Made by a program: the position numbers and the translations under genes. Under the pieces are notes generated by a model, which searched no databases, was not told where the DNA came from, and saw nothing but the letters and a program-made list of their open reading frames with translations. A stretch of DNA of 64,000 nt from Pseudaminobacter sp040045035 (GTDB taxonomy: Bacteria > Pseudomonadota > Alphaproteobacteria > Rhizobiales > Rhizobiaceae). Below, in pieces: positions 45,022-52,716 of the stretch (positions are counted from its first letter, which is position 1; the number at the start of each line of letters is the position of its first letter). The stretch is from positions 186,001 through 250,000 of the forward strand of contig NZ_JBDZDS010000008.1 in the NCBI RefSeq assembly GCF_040045035.1, in the 5' to 3' direction.

Positions 45022-45947
45022 GACTTCAATGCATCCCTGGATCGCGGGTCCATCGCGGCTTGGAGCAGGTCGCCGATCAGCGTGCCGAGCATCACGGCTA
45101 TCGCCAGCATCAGAAGGCAGCCCTGGACGAGGGGATAGTCGCGTTGGTTCAACGCCTTGATGAGAAGAGTGCCGAGGCCTGGCCTGGCGAAGACGAATTC
45201 GACGGTGACCGCGCCACCCAGGATCCAGCCGATACGCAGCGCCAAGACCGTGATGACGGGGATCAGGGCGTGGCGCAGGATATGGAAGATCTGAATGCGC
45301 CAGTTCGGCAGGCCCTTGGCATGCAGCAACAGGATGAAATCCTTCTGGGAAATGTCGATCATGGCCACGCGGGTGACGCGGGCAATCAGCGCCGTTCCGC
45401 CGAGGCCTATCGTCAGCACCGGCAGGACGAGAGAGCTCCAGCCGCGTGCTCCGGAAACCGGGAACCAGCCAAGCTGAACCGCAAAGGCAAGGATCAGAAG
45501 CAGGCCGATCCAGAAACCGGGAATGGTCGACCCGAGCAGAACGAGCCCCATGATGCCGCGGTCGACCAGGCTGTCGCGGTGAACGGCAGCGGTCGCACCG
45601 GCGGAAACTCCGACGAAGGTGGAAAACAGCAGCGCCAGACTGCCGAGTGTCAGGCTGTAGGGCAAGTTCTGGGCGATAAGGGTGGCGACGGGTCGTCTTA
45701 CCACGATCGCGTCGCCGAGGTCGCCTTTGAAGAGATTGGCGAGCCAGAGGAAGTATTGTTCGAACAGGGGCTTGTCGAGGCCGTATTTGGCGGCAAGCTC
45801 CGCCCTCTGCTGCGGCGTCGCGCCGATGCGTATCAGATTGTCGATCGGATCCCCGGGAACCAGATGGACGATCAGAAAGATGATCAGCGAAACGGCAAAG
45901 AACACCGGGAGAAGAAGCAACAGGCGCTTCGCGGCAAATCCGAGCAT
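45018..45947 (-). CDS. dipeptide-type ABC transporter permease (DppB type)
   Basis: A 309-residue permease with N-terminal LIIFLIVHLVPGDPID, a DppB hallmark, and C-terminal FVFARPGLGTLLIKALNQRD followed by YPLVQGCLLMLAI. About six membrane segments. It sits 34 bases after the binding-protein gene, in the order usual for dpp-like operons. Confidence 0.93.
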   Translation of the reverse strand: MLGFAAKRLLLLLPVFFAVSLIIFLIVHLVPGDPIDNLIRIGATPQQRAELAAKYGLDKPLFEQYFLWLANLFKGDLGDAIVVRRPVATLIAQNLPYSLTLGSLALLFSTFVGVSAGATAAVHRDSLVDRGIMGLVLLGSTIPGFWIGLLLILAFAVQLGWFPVSGARGWSSLVLPVLTIGLGGTALIARVTRVAMIDISQKDFILLLHAKGLPNWRIQIFHILRHALIPVITVLALRIGWILGGAVTVEFVFARPGLGTLLIKALNQRDYPLVQGCLLMLAIAVMLGTLIGDLLQAAMDPRSRDALKS

Positions 45948-45981
45948 GTGAAACTTTCCTCCCGGTGCGCTTGCTCCTCCT

Positions 45982-47568
45982 TTACTCCATTACTTCCATG
46001 TCCAGGATCGTCTGGCCCCTCAGGCCGGGGCCACGGATTTCTGCCGGCACGCGAAGCTTATCCTTGTTGTAGCTGATGTTCTGAACCGGCTGGTAGATCG
46101 GCGCGAACAACCACTGCGACAGAATATGCTCGTGATAGGTCTTGAAGTTGGCCACCCGCTCTTCCCAGGTGCGAGACCCGGTCATCGCCTTCTGGTTCAG
46201 CTCCTCCGACTTGGGATCGTTCCACATCGAAATGTTGGGGTAGCCCAGCCGCTTGCCGCTGAAGAACCAGTCGAGAATGTCGGCGTTGGCCCAGTCGTAA
46301 CTGCGCACGGCCAGCTGGTGCTGGTTCTTCTTGTAGAGATCGCGAATGGTGCTGGAGTCGTAAACGGTGATCTCGGCCTGCATGCCGATGGCCTTCAACT
46401 GCGCCTGAACCGCCTCTGACACTCGCTTGAACTCGGTGTCGCCCTGGGTCCAAAGCGTCACCGAAAGCGGCTTTCCGTCCTTTTGGCGGACGCCATCAGG
46501 CCCCATTGTCCAGCCCGCCTCATCGAGGAGGGTATTTGCCTTGGCCGGATCGTAGGAAATATTGTATTTCGGATCGACGTTCGCTTCCGCGAGCGAGCTG
46601 ATCAGGAAGTTGTGCGCCTCCGCGCCAACCCCCTTGTAGATATTGTCGAGAATTTCCTTCTGATTGACGGCCAGGGCCGTAGCCTCGCGCACGCGGACGT
46701 CTGTGAACGGCTCGACGCTGGTGTTGATCGGCATGTACATGACGACAAGACCGGGAAGGCTAAGCGTTTCCAGGTTGGGCGTCGCCTTGATCTGCGGCAG
46801 GAAGTCGGTTGGTACGTCATAGAGCAGGTCGATGCCGCCAGTCTTCAGCTCGAGAAAAGCGGTGGACTGCTCGGGGATCTCGCGCATCGTCAAAGTCTGG
46901 ATCTTGGCGGGACCCTGGTTCTGCGACAATTCCGATCCCCAGGTGTAGTCGTCGTTGCGAGTCAGCACCGTCTCCTGGCCGACCGCGAAGCTCTCGAGCT
47001 TGTAGGGGCCCGTCCCGACGGCTGTGGTGATGCCGTAGTCATCGCCCAACTCCTTCACCGCTTTCGGACTGGGAACCCCCATGAAGGAGCTCGAGAAGTT
47101 GAAAAGCAGGTTCGGGTCGGGCTGCTTCATCAGCAGCTTCACCGTATGGTCATCCACCATCTCGATCTTGTCGATCGCATCGATCATGAACTGGTTTTCG
47201 GTGCCTTGGAACAGGGCCAGCCAGTCGACGATCGTCTGCGCGTTGAAGGGCTCGCCGTCGTGGAACTTGACGCCTTGGCGCAGTTTGAAGACCCAGCTCA
47301 TACCGTCGGGCGCCGCATCCCACGATTCCGCCAGATGCGGATGGAATTGCTGTTTTTCGTCCTGCTCGATCAACCGATCATAGATCAGGTAGTTCGAAAC
47401 ATTCAGCATCGTCGCCTTGACGGGATAGTAGCTTGGCGCGCCGACAGCAGATGAGGCGATGACAAAGGTCGCCTCCTGGGCAAAAGCCGCCGGTGCAAGC
47501 GCAAAGGACAATCCCCCCACCAGCGCCAGCGAAGCAGTGCTGTTCAATGTTTTGCGAATGTAGTTCAT
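45982..47568 (-). CDS. dipeptide/oligopeptide ABC transporter substrate-binding protein
   Basis: A 528-residue family 5 extracellular solute-binding protein. ATG 47568 is supported by AAGGGGAACCAA upstream and by the signal peptide ending APAAFAQEA; it overlaps the regulator stop (ATGA). Family features: YDRLIEQDEKQQFHPHLAES, WVFKLRQGVKFHDGEPFNAQ, VGTGPYKLESFAVGQ. The ligand could be a D-peptide or N-acyl-D-amino acid, judged by the adjacent enzymes. Confidence 0.92.
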   Translation of the reverse strand: MNYIRKTLNSTASLALVGGLSFALAPAAFAQEATFVIASSAVGAPSYYPVKATMLNVSNYLIYDRLIEQDEKQQFHPHLAESWDAAPDGMSWVFKLRQGVKFHDGEPFNAQTIVDWLALFQGTENQFMIDAIDKIEMVDDHTVKLLMKQPDPNLLFNFSSSFMGVPSPKAVKELGDDYGITTAVGTGPYKLESFAVGQETVLTRNDDYTWGSELSQNQGPAKIQTLTMREIPEQSTAFLELKTGGIDLLYDVPTDFLPQIKATPNLETLSLPGLVVMYMPINTSVEPFTDVRVREATALAVNQKEILDNIYKGVGAEAHNFLISSLAEANVDPKYNISYDPAKANTLLDEAGWTMGPDGVRQKDGKPLSVTLWTQGDTEFKRVSEAVQAQLKAIGMQAEITVYDSSTIRDLYKKNQHQLAVRSYDWANADILDWFFSGKRLGYPNISMWNDPKSEELNQKAMTGSRTWEERVANFKTYHEHILSQWLFAPIYQPVQNISYNKDKLRVPAEIRGPGLRGQTILDMEVME

Positions 47569-48476
47569 TTGGTTCCCCTTTTTTTTCTTTGGAGTGGTCT
47601 TGGTAAATTTTTTGGCCCTGACGGGTCTCCGACATAGCCAATGAAGTCGCTGTACAACTCCGACGTGCGGTTCATTCGCCGCTCGACCGACGGGCCAAGG
47701 GCTGCGAAGACACCATTGATGATCAGGTTCGTGAGGGTGACCATCAGGGAGGTCGAATCCCAGAACAGGTTGAACTGGGTGGGGACAACGAACATTTCGT
47801 CCACCAGTTCGCGACCCCAATCGCAGAACTCATCGGTGATCAGGATGATGGGAATGCCCGCCGCGCGGGCTTCCTGGACCAGCAATGGAGCAAGGCGGGA
47901 ATAGCGCCGCGCTTCATAGACGACGAGGCAGGACTGCGTTGCATCGGCCAGCAGGAGTTCGGAGAAGTTTCCTCCCGCAAGGTCGAGAAGTCGTATGCCG
48001 GGCCGTATGTACTCCATCTGGTTGACGAAGATCTGAGCGATGCCGCGCTCTGTCTGGAACCCGGCCGCATATACCTGTGGTGTCTCGGACAGCAGCTTTA
48101 CCGCGCGTTGCCATGACTGTGACCGGGCCAGCTCGTACACGGCGACCAGGCCCGCCATCTCCAGGTCCAGGCTGCGCGCCAGCTCGTCCGCGCCATTTTT
48201 GCTTCGTTCCCGGAATTCCTGCAGCCGATCCCCGATGAGCCATGGTCGATCGCCTATGTCTGCCTGGAGAACTGCCTTGAAAGCCTTGAAGTGCGGATAG
48301 CCCAGCGAACGGCAAAAACGCCCGACCATGGGCTCGCTGACGCCAACCTTGGCGGCCAGAGACGCGGCGGTCTCAAATGGAATGCCGGTCATGTTCGCCA
48401 GCATATAGCTGCCGATCGTCTTTTCCGACTTACTGGCATCCGCCGAGGCCAGATATTCAACCAAACGCTTTCTCAA
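47565..48476 (-). CDS. RpiR-family regulator (HTH plus SIS domain)
   Basis: A 303-residue regulator: an N-terminal RpiR HTH (about 20-75; ETAASLAAKVGVSEPMVGRF, CRSLGYPHFKAFK) and a C-terminal SIS domain (about 130-260). Its stop overlaps the binding-protein start, so regulator and transporter are translated together, an unusual arrangement that hints at autoregulation of the whole operon. It is divergent from the deacylase gene. RpiR proteins usually sense phosphosugars; an N-acyl-amino sugar or muramyl-type ligand is possible. Effector unknown. Confidence 0.88.
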   Translation of the reverse strand: MRKRLVEYLASADASKSEKTIGSYMLANMTGIPFETAASLAAKVGVSEPMVGRFCRSLGYPHFKAFKAVLQADIGDRPWLIGDRLQEFRERSKNGADELARSLDLEMAGLVAVYELARSQSWQRAVKLLSETPQVYAAGFQTERGIAQIFVNQMEYIRPGIRLLDLAGGNFSELLLADATQSCLVVYEARRYSRLAPLLVQEARAAGIPIILITDEFCDWGRELVDEMFVVPTQFNLFWDSTSLMVTLTNLIINGVFAALGPSVERRMNRTSELYSDFIGYVGDPSGPKNLPRPLQRKKRGTK

Positions 48477-48599
48477 CTAAGCCATCAAGGGTTGACAGGA
48501 CAGAGGACAAGGCTGTTAGTTTATGAAACTTCTGTCAACTCTTTTTATTTTTCTTACATTTTTCAGCCGATCCCGCGAACGGTCAAAGGTGCCCAGTCG
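48477..48599. promoter_or_regulatory. AT-rich divergent promoter region, rpiR-type gene / deacylase
   Basis: About 120 bases between divergent starts, much more AT-rich than the flanks (48515-48563, with TATGAAACTTCTGTC and a run of T-rich sequence). Contains GAAACTTC, reminiscent of the GAAA-N-TTTC-like sites bound by RpiR proteins. Likely holds both promoters and the operator. Confidence 0.45.
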
Positions 48600-50045
48600 A
48601 TGCCTGCCACGACCCACGATCTGGTACTGCGGAATGCCCTCATCATCGACGGCACTGGAAAGCCCGGCTTTCCGGGCGATATCGGCATAAGGGACGATCG
48701 GATCGCGACTATCGCCGAGCCGGGCACACTGCTCGGCGACGCACGCATGGATGTCGGCGGACGCGCGGTCAGCCCCGGCTTCATCGATGTTCATACGCAT
48801 GACGACCGGTTGGTTTTGATCGATCCGGCCATGGCACCGAAGGTCAGCCAAGGCATTTCAACGGTAATCGTGGGAAACTGCGGGGTTAGCCTGTCACCAT
48901 TGGTGCTGCAGGAGGAACCGCCTCAGCCTCTCAATCTGCTCGGTAGCGCAAAAGACTTCCGCTTCGGCCGCATGGCCGATTATATCGAGGCGGTTGCCTC
49001 GGCTTCCCCGGCGGTCAATGTGGCTGCTCTCGTCGGCCACTCGTCGTTGCGGGTCGCCGTCATGGGAGATCTAGACCGCCCGGCAACCGAGTCCGAAATC
49101 GAAGACATGAGGCAGATCCTCGCGTCAGCCCTGGAAGATGGCGCCATTGGTCTGTCGACCGGGCTCTACTATCCCCCGGCTCGTGCAGCCGAGATCGACG
49201 AAGTGGTCCTGCTCGCGCGGGAAGTTGCGTTGGCCGGCGGGATCTACACCACCCATATGCGCGATGAGGATGACTTCGTCATGGAGTCGCTCGAGGAGAC
49301 GTTCGAGACCGGCCGGCGCGCCGATGTGCCGGTGGTGGTCTCGCACCACAAATGCGCAGGCAGGCGAAACTGGGGGCGAAGCGTCCATACGCTGCGCGCG
49401 ATCGAAGCCGCCGCCGCGAAGCAGGAAGTTGGCGTCGACGCGTACCCTTACGCCGCGAGCTCGACAATTCTTCTGCCCGAATGGGTGGACGAAAGCATCC
49501 GCGTGATGGTCACGTGGTCCACGCCCCACCCCGAGATGGCGGCGCGCGATCTTTCCGATATCGCGGCCGAATGGGGCGTGAGCCAGAAGGAAGCGAGCGC
49601 CCGGCTTGCTCCTGCAGGGGCGGTCTATTTCGACATGCACGAGGATGACGTTCAGCGCATTCTTGCCAATCCTCTGGTGATGATCGGCTCGGACGGCATT
49701 CCCCATGACCAGCACCCGCATCCCCGCCTTTGGGGAACATTTCCAAGAGTTCTCGGGCACTATTCCCGGGATGTCGGTTTGTTCCCACTAGAAGAAGCCG
49801 TGCGCAAGATGACAAGCCTGCCGGCGGCAAAATTCCGGCTAAAGGATCGGGGCCAGGTGGCGGTCGGCTACTTCGCCGATCTCGTGGTGTTTGACCCGGC
49901 GACGATCATCGACGCTGCTACGTTTGATAAGCCCATCGCACCCGCAACGGGCATCGAAGCCTTGTTCGTGAACGGCAGGATGGCTTACACAAGCGCGGAT
50001 GGGAGCATTTCCGGCAGAAGCGGACGTTTCATTCGTCGCCAATAA
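48600..50045 (+). CDS. N-acyl-D-amino-acid deacylase (D-aminoacylase)
   Basis: A 481-residue amidohydrolase-superfamily enzyme. Zinc ligands: His65 and His67 in FIDVHTHDDR, the Cys in GNCGVSLSP (the D-aminoacylase bridging Cys) and SHHKCAGRRNWGRS; the catalytic Asp is in MIGSDGIPHDQHPHPR. ATG 48600 follows AAAGGTG. It releases D-amino acids from N-acyl (often N-acetyl) forms. It is divergent from the RpiR-led operon encoding an importer, a peptidase and a D-amino-acid oxidase, which gives a complete pathway. Confidence 0.9.
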   Translation: MPATTHDLVLRNALIIDGTGKPGFPGDIGIRDDRIATIAEPGTLLGDARMDVGGRAVSPGFIDVHTHDDRLVLIDPAMAPKVSQGISTVIVGNCGVSLSPLVLQEEPPQPLNLLGSAKDFRFGRMADYIEAVASASPAVNVAALVGHSSLRVAVMGDLDRPATESEIEDMRQILASALEDGAIGLSTGLYYPPARAAEIDEVVLLAREVALAGGIYTTHMRDEDDFVMESLEETFETGRRADVPVVVSHHKCAGRRNWGRSVHTLRAIEAAAAKQEVGVDAYPYAASSTILLPEWVDESIRVMVTWSTPHPEMAARDLSDIAAEWGVSQKEASARLAPAGAVYFDMHEDDVQRILANPLVMIGSDGIPHDQHPHPRLWGTFPRVLGHYSRDVGLFPLEEAVRKMTSLPAAKFRLKDRGQVAVGYFADLVVFDPATIIDAATFDKPIAPATGIEALFVNGRMAYTSADGSISGRSGRFIRRQ

Positions 50046-50162
50046 GGTGATGGGGCAGATGCCTGAGTTCTGGTGCTCGGGGCCGCCCAAAGAAAGTCGC
50101 CTGGCACCGACGCGCTTCATCGAGCTGAAGGACGCCAACGAAGGTTGACTTCGCGATCCGGC
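50046..50162. other. spacer with short decayed coding traces
   Basis: About 115 bases after the deacylase gene. A 29-codon frame at 50059 (reading MPEFWCSGPP, then RFIELKDANEG) has no convincing family. Nothing else is recognised here. Confidence 0.35.
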
Positions 50163-50351
50163 TCAGTCTGTTGGCGCACGTCGGCCCGAGGTACGTACGG
50201 CCCAGTCGATGATCTGTCGTGAAGTCATGGTACCCCACCCCCGTCCGACCCCATAACCGTGCTGGAACAGAACCATCGTCGGGATGCCTCGAATGCCGAG
50301 ACGACCCGCGATCTGGGTTCGGCATCCGAGTTGGAATGCTCTGCAAAAAAG
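50163..50351 (-). pseudogene. thioredoxin gene remnant (TrxC/TrxA C-terminal half)
   Basis: On the minus strand, 50163-50324 reads QIAGRLGIRGIPTMVLFQHG and then RQIIDWAVRT before TGA. This is the cis-proline half of thioredoxin (usual RFGIRGIPTLILFKNG), and the HSNSDAEP segment just upstream is in another frame, so a frameshift lies at about 50320. The CGPC active-site half is missing altogether. Only decayed sequence and the AT-rich bigR promoter lie further upstream. Confidence 0.7.
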
Positions 50352-50400
50352 TAGAAATTAATGATTGCAATTTTTCGAAATCGTTTTATGCTAGTTATAT
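50346..50400 (+). promoter_or_regulatory. AT-rich promoter/operator region of the bigR operon
   Basis: A markedly AT-rich segment including AATTAATGATTGCAATTTTT and TTTTATGCTAGTTATATG within GC-rich surroundings. BigR-type repressors bind AT-rich dyads that overlap their own promoter, so this is the likely control region. No single dyad could be fixed with confidence. Confidence 0.45.
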
Positions 50401-50587
50401 GAAGCTGCCACAACTTGGCGGACTGATCATGGCGCACATCCCTGTGCGGGGCAGTCTCGCAGCAGCCATCGACCAGCCCATTTCCACTAGACCAGTGTCC
50501 TGGAGGAGGCAGTTCACGATACATATTAAGCAGCCGGAGATCACTGGATTGACATCAACAGAGACCCTTTCGCGGGAAGCGGCGAAC

Positions 50588-50905
50588 ATGAAGGCAAATG
50601 TCGATGAGGCATCGAGCTTTCTGAAGAAGCTTTCGAACTCGGATCGCCTTCTGGTCGCCTGCGCCCTCACAGATGGAGAGCGTTCGGTGCGCGAGCTGGA
50701 GGACCTTCTCGGCATCCGCCAGCCGGGGCTGTCGCAACAGCTCGCCGAACTCAGGGAGGCGGGCCTAATAGTCGGCCGGAAGGAGGGCAAGCAGGTCTTC
50801 TATCGGCTGGCTGATCCCCGTGTCGAAATCTTCATTGCCACCATGCACCGGCTCTTTTGCAGGCCGGATAATCAGATCTCTACCAACAAAGAACTAGCAT
50901 CATGA
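50588..50905 (+). CDS. bigR: BigR/SqrR-like ArsR-family sulfide-responsive repressor
   Basis: A 105-residue winged-helix repressor. The two sensing cysteines are conserved: Cys25 (LLVACALTDG) and Cys91 (MHRLFC), 66 residues apart as in BigR (Cys42/Cys108), which form a di- or tetrasulfide when persulfides accumulate. DNA-recognition helix: GIRQPGLSQQLAELREAGL. I chose ATG 50588 for a family-like length; in-frame ATGs at 50399 and 50429 would add 53-63 unusual residues, yet the promoter-like AT block lies just before 50399, so the true start is unsettled. It overlaps the next gene (ATGA). Confidence 0.85.
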   Translation: MKANVDEASSFLKKLSNSDRLLVACALTDGERSVRELEDLLGIRQPGLSQQLAELREAGLIVGRKEGKQVFYRLADPRVEIFIATMHRLFCRPDNQISTNKELAS

Positions 50906-51330
50906 CAGAATTTACCCCATTCGCCTCGCTGTTCGGCGGAACGCTGATTGGGCTTGCCGCCGTTCTGCTGATGGCCTTCAACGGCCGTATTGCTGGCATG
51001 TCCGGCATACTTGGCGGCATCCTGCCTCCAGTCTCGCCCGACTGGGCCTGGCGGGCCGCCTTTCTGGTTGGCGCGTTTGCAGCACCAGCCCTGATCCTGA
51101 CCGCCGGTGGCTACGACATTCCCTTCCAGACCACCGTTTCGACGCCCTGGATTGTCGTTAGCGGCCTGATCGTCGGCATAGGCATCACCTATGGCTCCGG
51201 CTGCACCTCGGGACATGGGGTCTGCGGGATGGCCCGGCTGTCGGTACGCTCGATCACTGCCACACTGGCCTTCATGGTGACCACGGCCGTCACTGTCTTC
51301 GTTGTCCGCCACGTTCTGGGAGGCTTCTGA
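50902..51330 (+). CDS. YeeE/YedE-family sulfur transport protein, first half
   Basis: A 142-residue membrane protein, about four segments, of the YeeE/YedE (sulf_transp) type: FGGTLIGLAAVLLMAFNGRI, AGMSGILGG and the Cys-containing GIGITYGSGCTSGHGVCGMA. These proteins import thiosulfate or related sulfur species, with the cysteines passing the ion. The full transporter is split into this and the next gene, as is common in alphaproteobacterial bigR operons. It overlaps both neighbours. Confidence 0.9.
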   Translation: MTEFTPFASLFGGTLIGLAAVLLMAFNGRIAGMSGILGGILPPVSPDWAWRAAFLVGAFAAPALILTAGGYDIPFQTTVSTPWIVVSGLIVGIGITYGSGCTSGHGVCGMARLSVRSITATLAFMVTTAVTVFVVRHVLGGF

Positions 51331-51773
51331 TGCCGCGAATTCTGTCCGCCCTCATCTCCGGCCTGATTTTTGGCGCCGGCATCGCCATCTCGGGCATGAT
51401 CAACCCTGCCAAGGTTTTGAACTTCTTCGATATCGCCGGAAGTTGGGACCCTTCGCTCGCCTTCGTCATGGGAGGCGCGCTGGCGGTCACGGCCGTCGGT
51501 TATTTCCTGGTCCTCAAACGCGCGGCGCCGGTTTTCGAGCCGAAGTTCTATCTGCCCACCAGGAAGGATCTCGACCTGCCGCTCCTGGCCGGCTCGGCAA
51601 CCTTCGGCATCGGCTGGGGCATTGCCGGCTTCTGCCCCGGCGGTGCCGTCCCCGCAATAGGCCTCATGAAGGCCGAGGCCTTCATCTTCGTTGCCGCGAT
51701 GGTTGGCGGCATTGCGCTCGCGCGTCTCATTCGCCGGGCGACAAGCGCCAAGACCGCATCGAAACACGCCTGA
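51330..51773 (+). CDS. YeeE/YedE-family sulfur transport protein, second half (DUF6691 type)
   Basis: A 147-residue membrane protein: LISGLIFGAGIAISGMINPA, KVLNFFDIAGSWDPSLAFVM and the conserved Cys region WGIAGFCPGGAVPAIGL. It complements the preceding half-transporter; TGATG overlap couples their translation. Probably inner-membrane uptake or export of reduced sulfur. Confidence 0.9.
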   Translation: MPRILSALISGLIFGAGIAISGMINPAKVLNFFDIAGSWDPSLAFVMGGALAVTAVGYFLVLKRAAPVFEPKFYLPTRKDLDLPLLAGSATFGIGWGIAGFCPGGAVPAIGLMKAEAFIFVAAMVGGIALARLIRRATSAKTASKHA

Positions 51774-51788
51774 ACAGGAGCTTCTCCA

Positions 51789-52685
51789 ATGCCCGAACCG
51801 CTTCCCTTCATGCCTGACCTCACCGTTAAACCCGAAGTCGTTCCTTTCTTCGACGAACCGACCAACACGATCAGCTACATAGTCAAGGACCCTGCATCGA
51901 ACGCATGCGCTGTGATCGATTCCGTGATGGACATCGACTACGCAGCCGGCCGCATCACCTATGACGGCGCCGACAAGATCATCGCCTATATTCAAGAGCG
52001 GGGTTGGAAGCTTGAATGGCTAATTGAAACCCATGTCCATGCGGATCATCTGTCCGCAGCGCCCTACATCCAGGAAGAACTCGGCGGCAAACTCGGCATC
52101 GGCGAGAATATCACGGTCGTCCAGAATACCTTCGGCAAGATCTTCAATGAAGGCACCGAGTTCCATCGCGACGGGTCGCAGTTCGACCGGCTCTTCAAGG
52201 ATGGTGACAGCTACCAGATCGGCACGATGACCGCCCATGTGCTCCACTCGCCGGGCCACACCCCGGCCTGCATGACGCACATTGTCGGTGATGCGGCCTT
52301 TGTCGGGGACACGCTTTTCATGCCCGATGGCGGCTCGGCCCGTGCCGATTTCCCGGGCGGAGATGCCCGCACCCTCTATCGCTCGATCCAGCGTGTCCTG
52401 ACATTGCCTAGCCAGACGCGCCTCTTCATGTGCCACGACTACGGTCCGAACGGGCGCGACATCCAGTGGGAAACAACAGTCGCCGAAGAGCGCGACCACA
52501 ACATTCATGTCGGCAAGGGTATAAGCGAGGATGAGTTCGTGGAGATGCGCGAAGCGCGTGATGCAACCCTTGCCATGCCGAAGCTCATCATCCCTTCGCT
52601 CCAGGTCAACATGCGCGCCGGCCGGCTTCCGCCTGCCGACGAGAGCGGCAAGACCTTCCTGAAGGTTCCCGTCAACATCCTCTGA
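51789..52685 (+). CDS. blh: MBL-fold hydrolase, persulfide-dioxygenase-like (Blh)
   Basis: A 298-residue metallo-beta-lactamase-fold protein of the BigR-associated Blh/ETHE1-like branch. The metal motif is WLIETHVHADHLSAAPYIQE, the second His is in VLHSPGHTPACMTHIVGDAA, then VGDTLFMPDGGSARADFPGG and MCHDYGPNGRD. Blh oxidises glutathione persulfide in sulfide detoxification. There is no fused rhodanese or DUF442 domain. Sixteen bases after the YeeE/YedE genes. Confidence 0.9.
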   Translation: MPEPLPFMPDLTVKPEVVPFFDEPTNTISYIVKDPASNACAVIDSVMDIDYAAGRITYDGADKIIAYIQERGWKLEWLIETHVHADHLSAAPYIQEELGGKLGIGENITVVQNTFGKIFNEGTEFHRDGSQFDRLFKDGDSYQIGTMTAHVLHSPGHTPACMTHIVGDAAFVGDTLFMPDGGSARADFPGGDARTLYRSIQRVLTLPSQTRLFMCHDYGPNGRDIQWETTVAEERDHNIHVGKGISEDEFVEMREARDATLAMPKLIIPSLQVNMRAGRLPPADESGKTFLKVPVNIL

Positions 52686-52716
52686 GGGGCTGGCCCGGTC
52701 GGCGGACAGCGTTGTC

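Noticed and set aside
50059..50148. Short frame sharing GAGTTCTGGTGCTCGG with the globin gene at 61170
   Set aside because: A 16-base identity is near what chance gives over all pairs in a GC-rich 64 kb sequence, and the following residues do not align to the globin.
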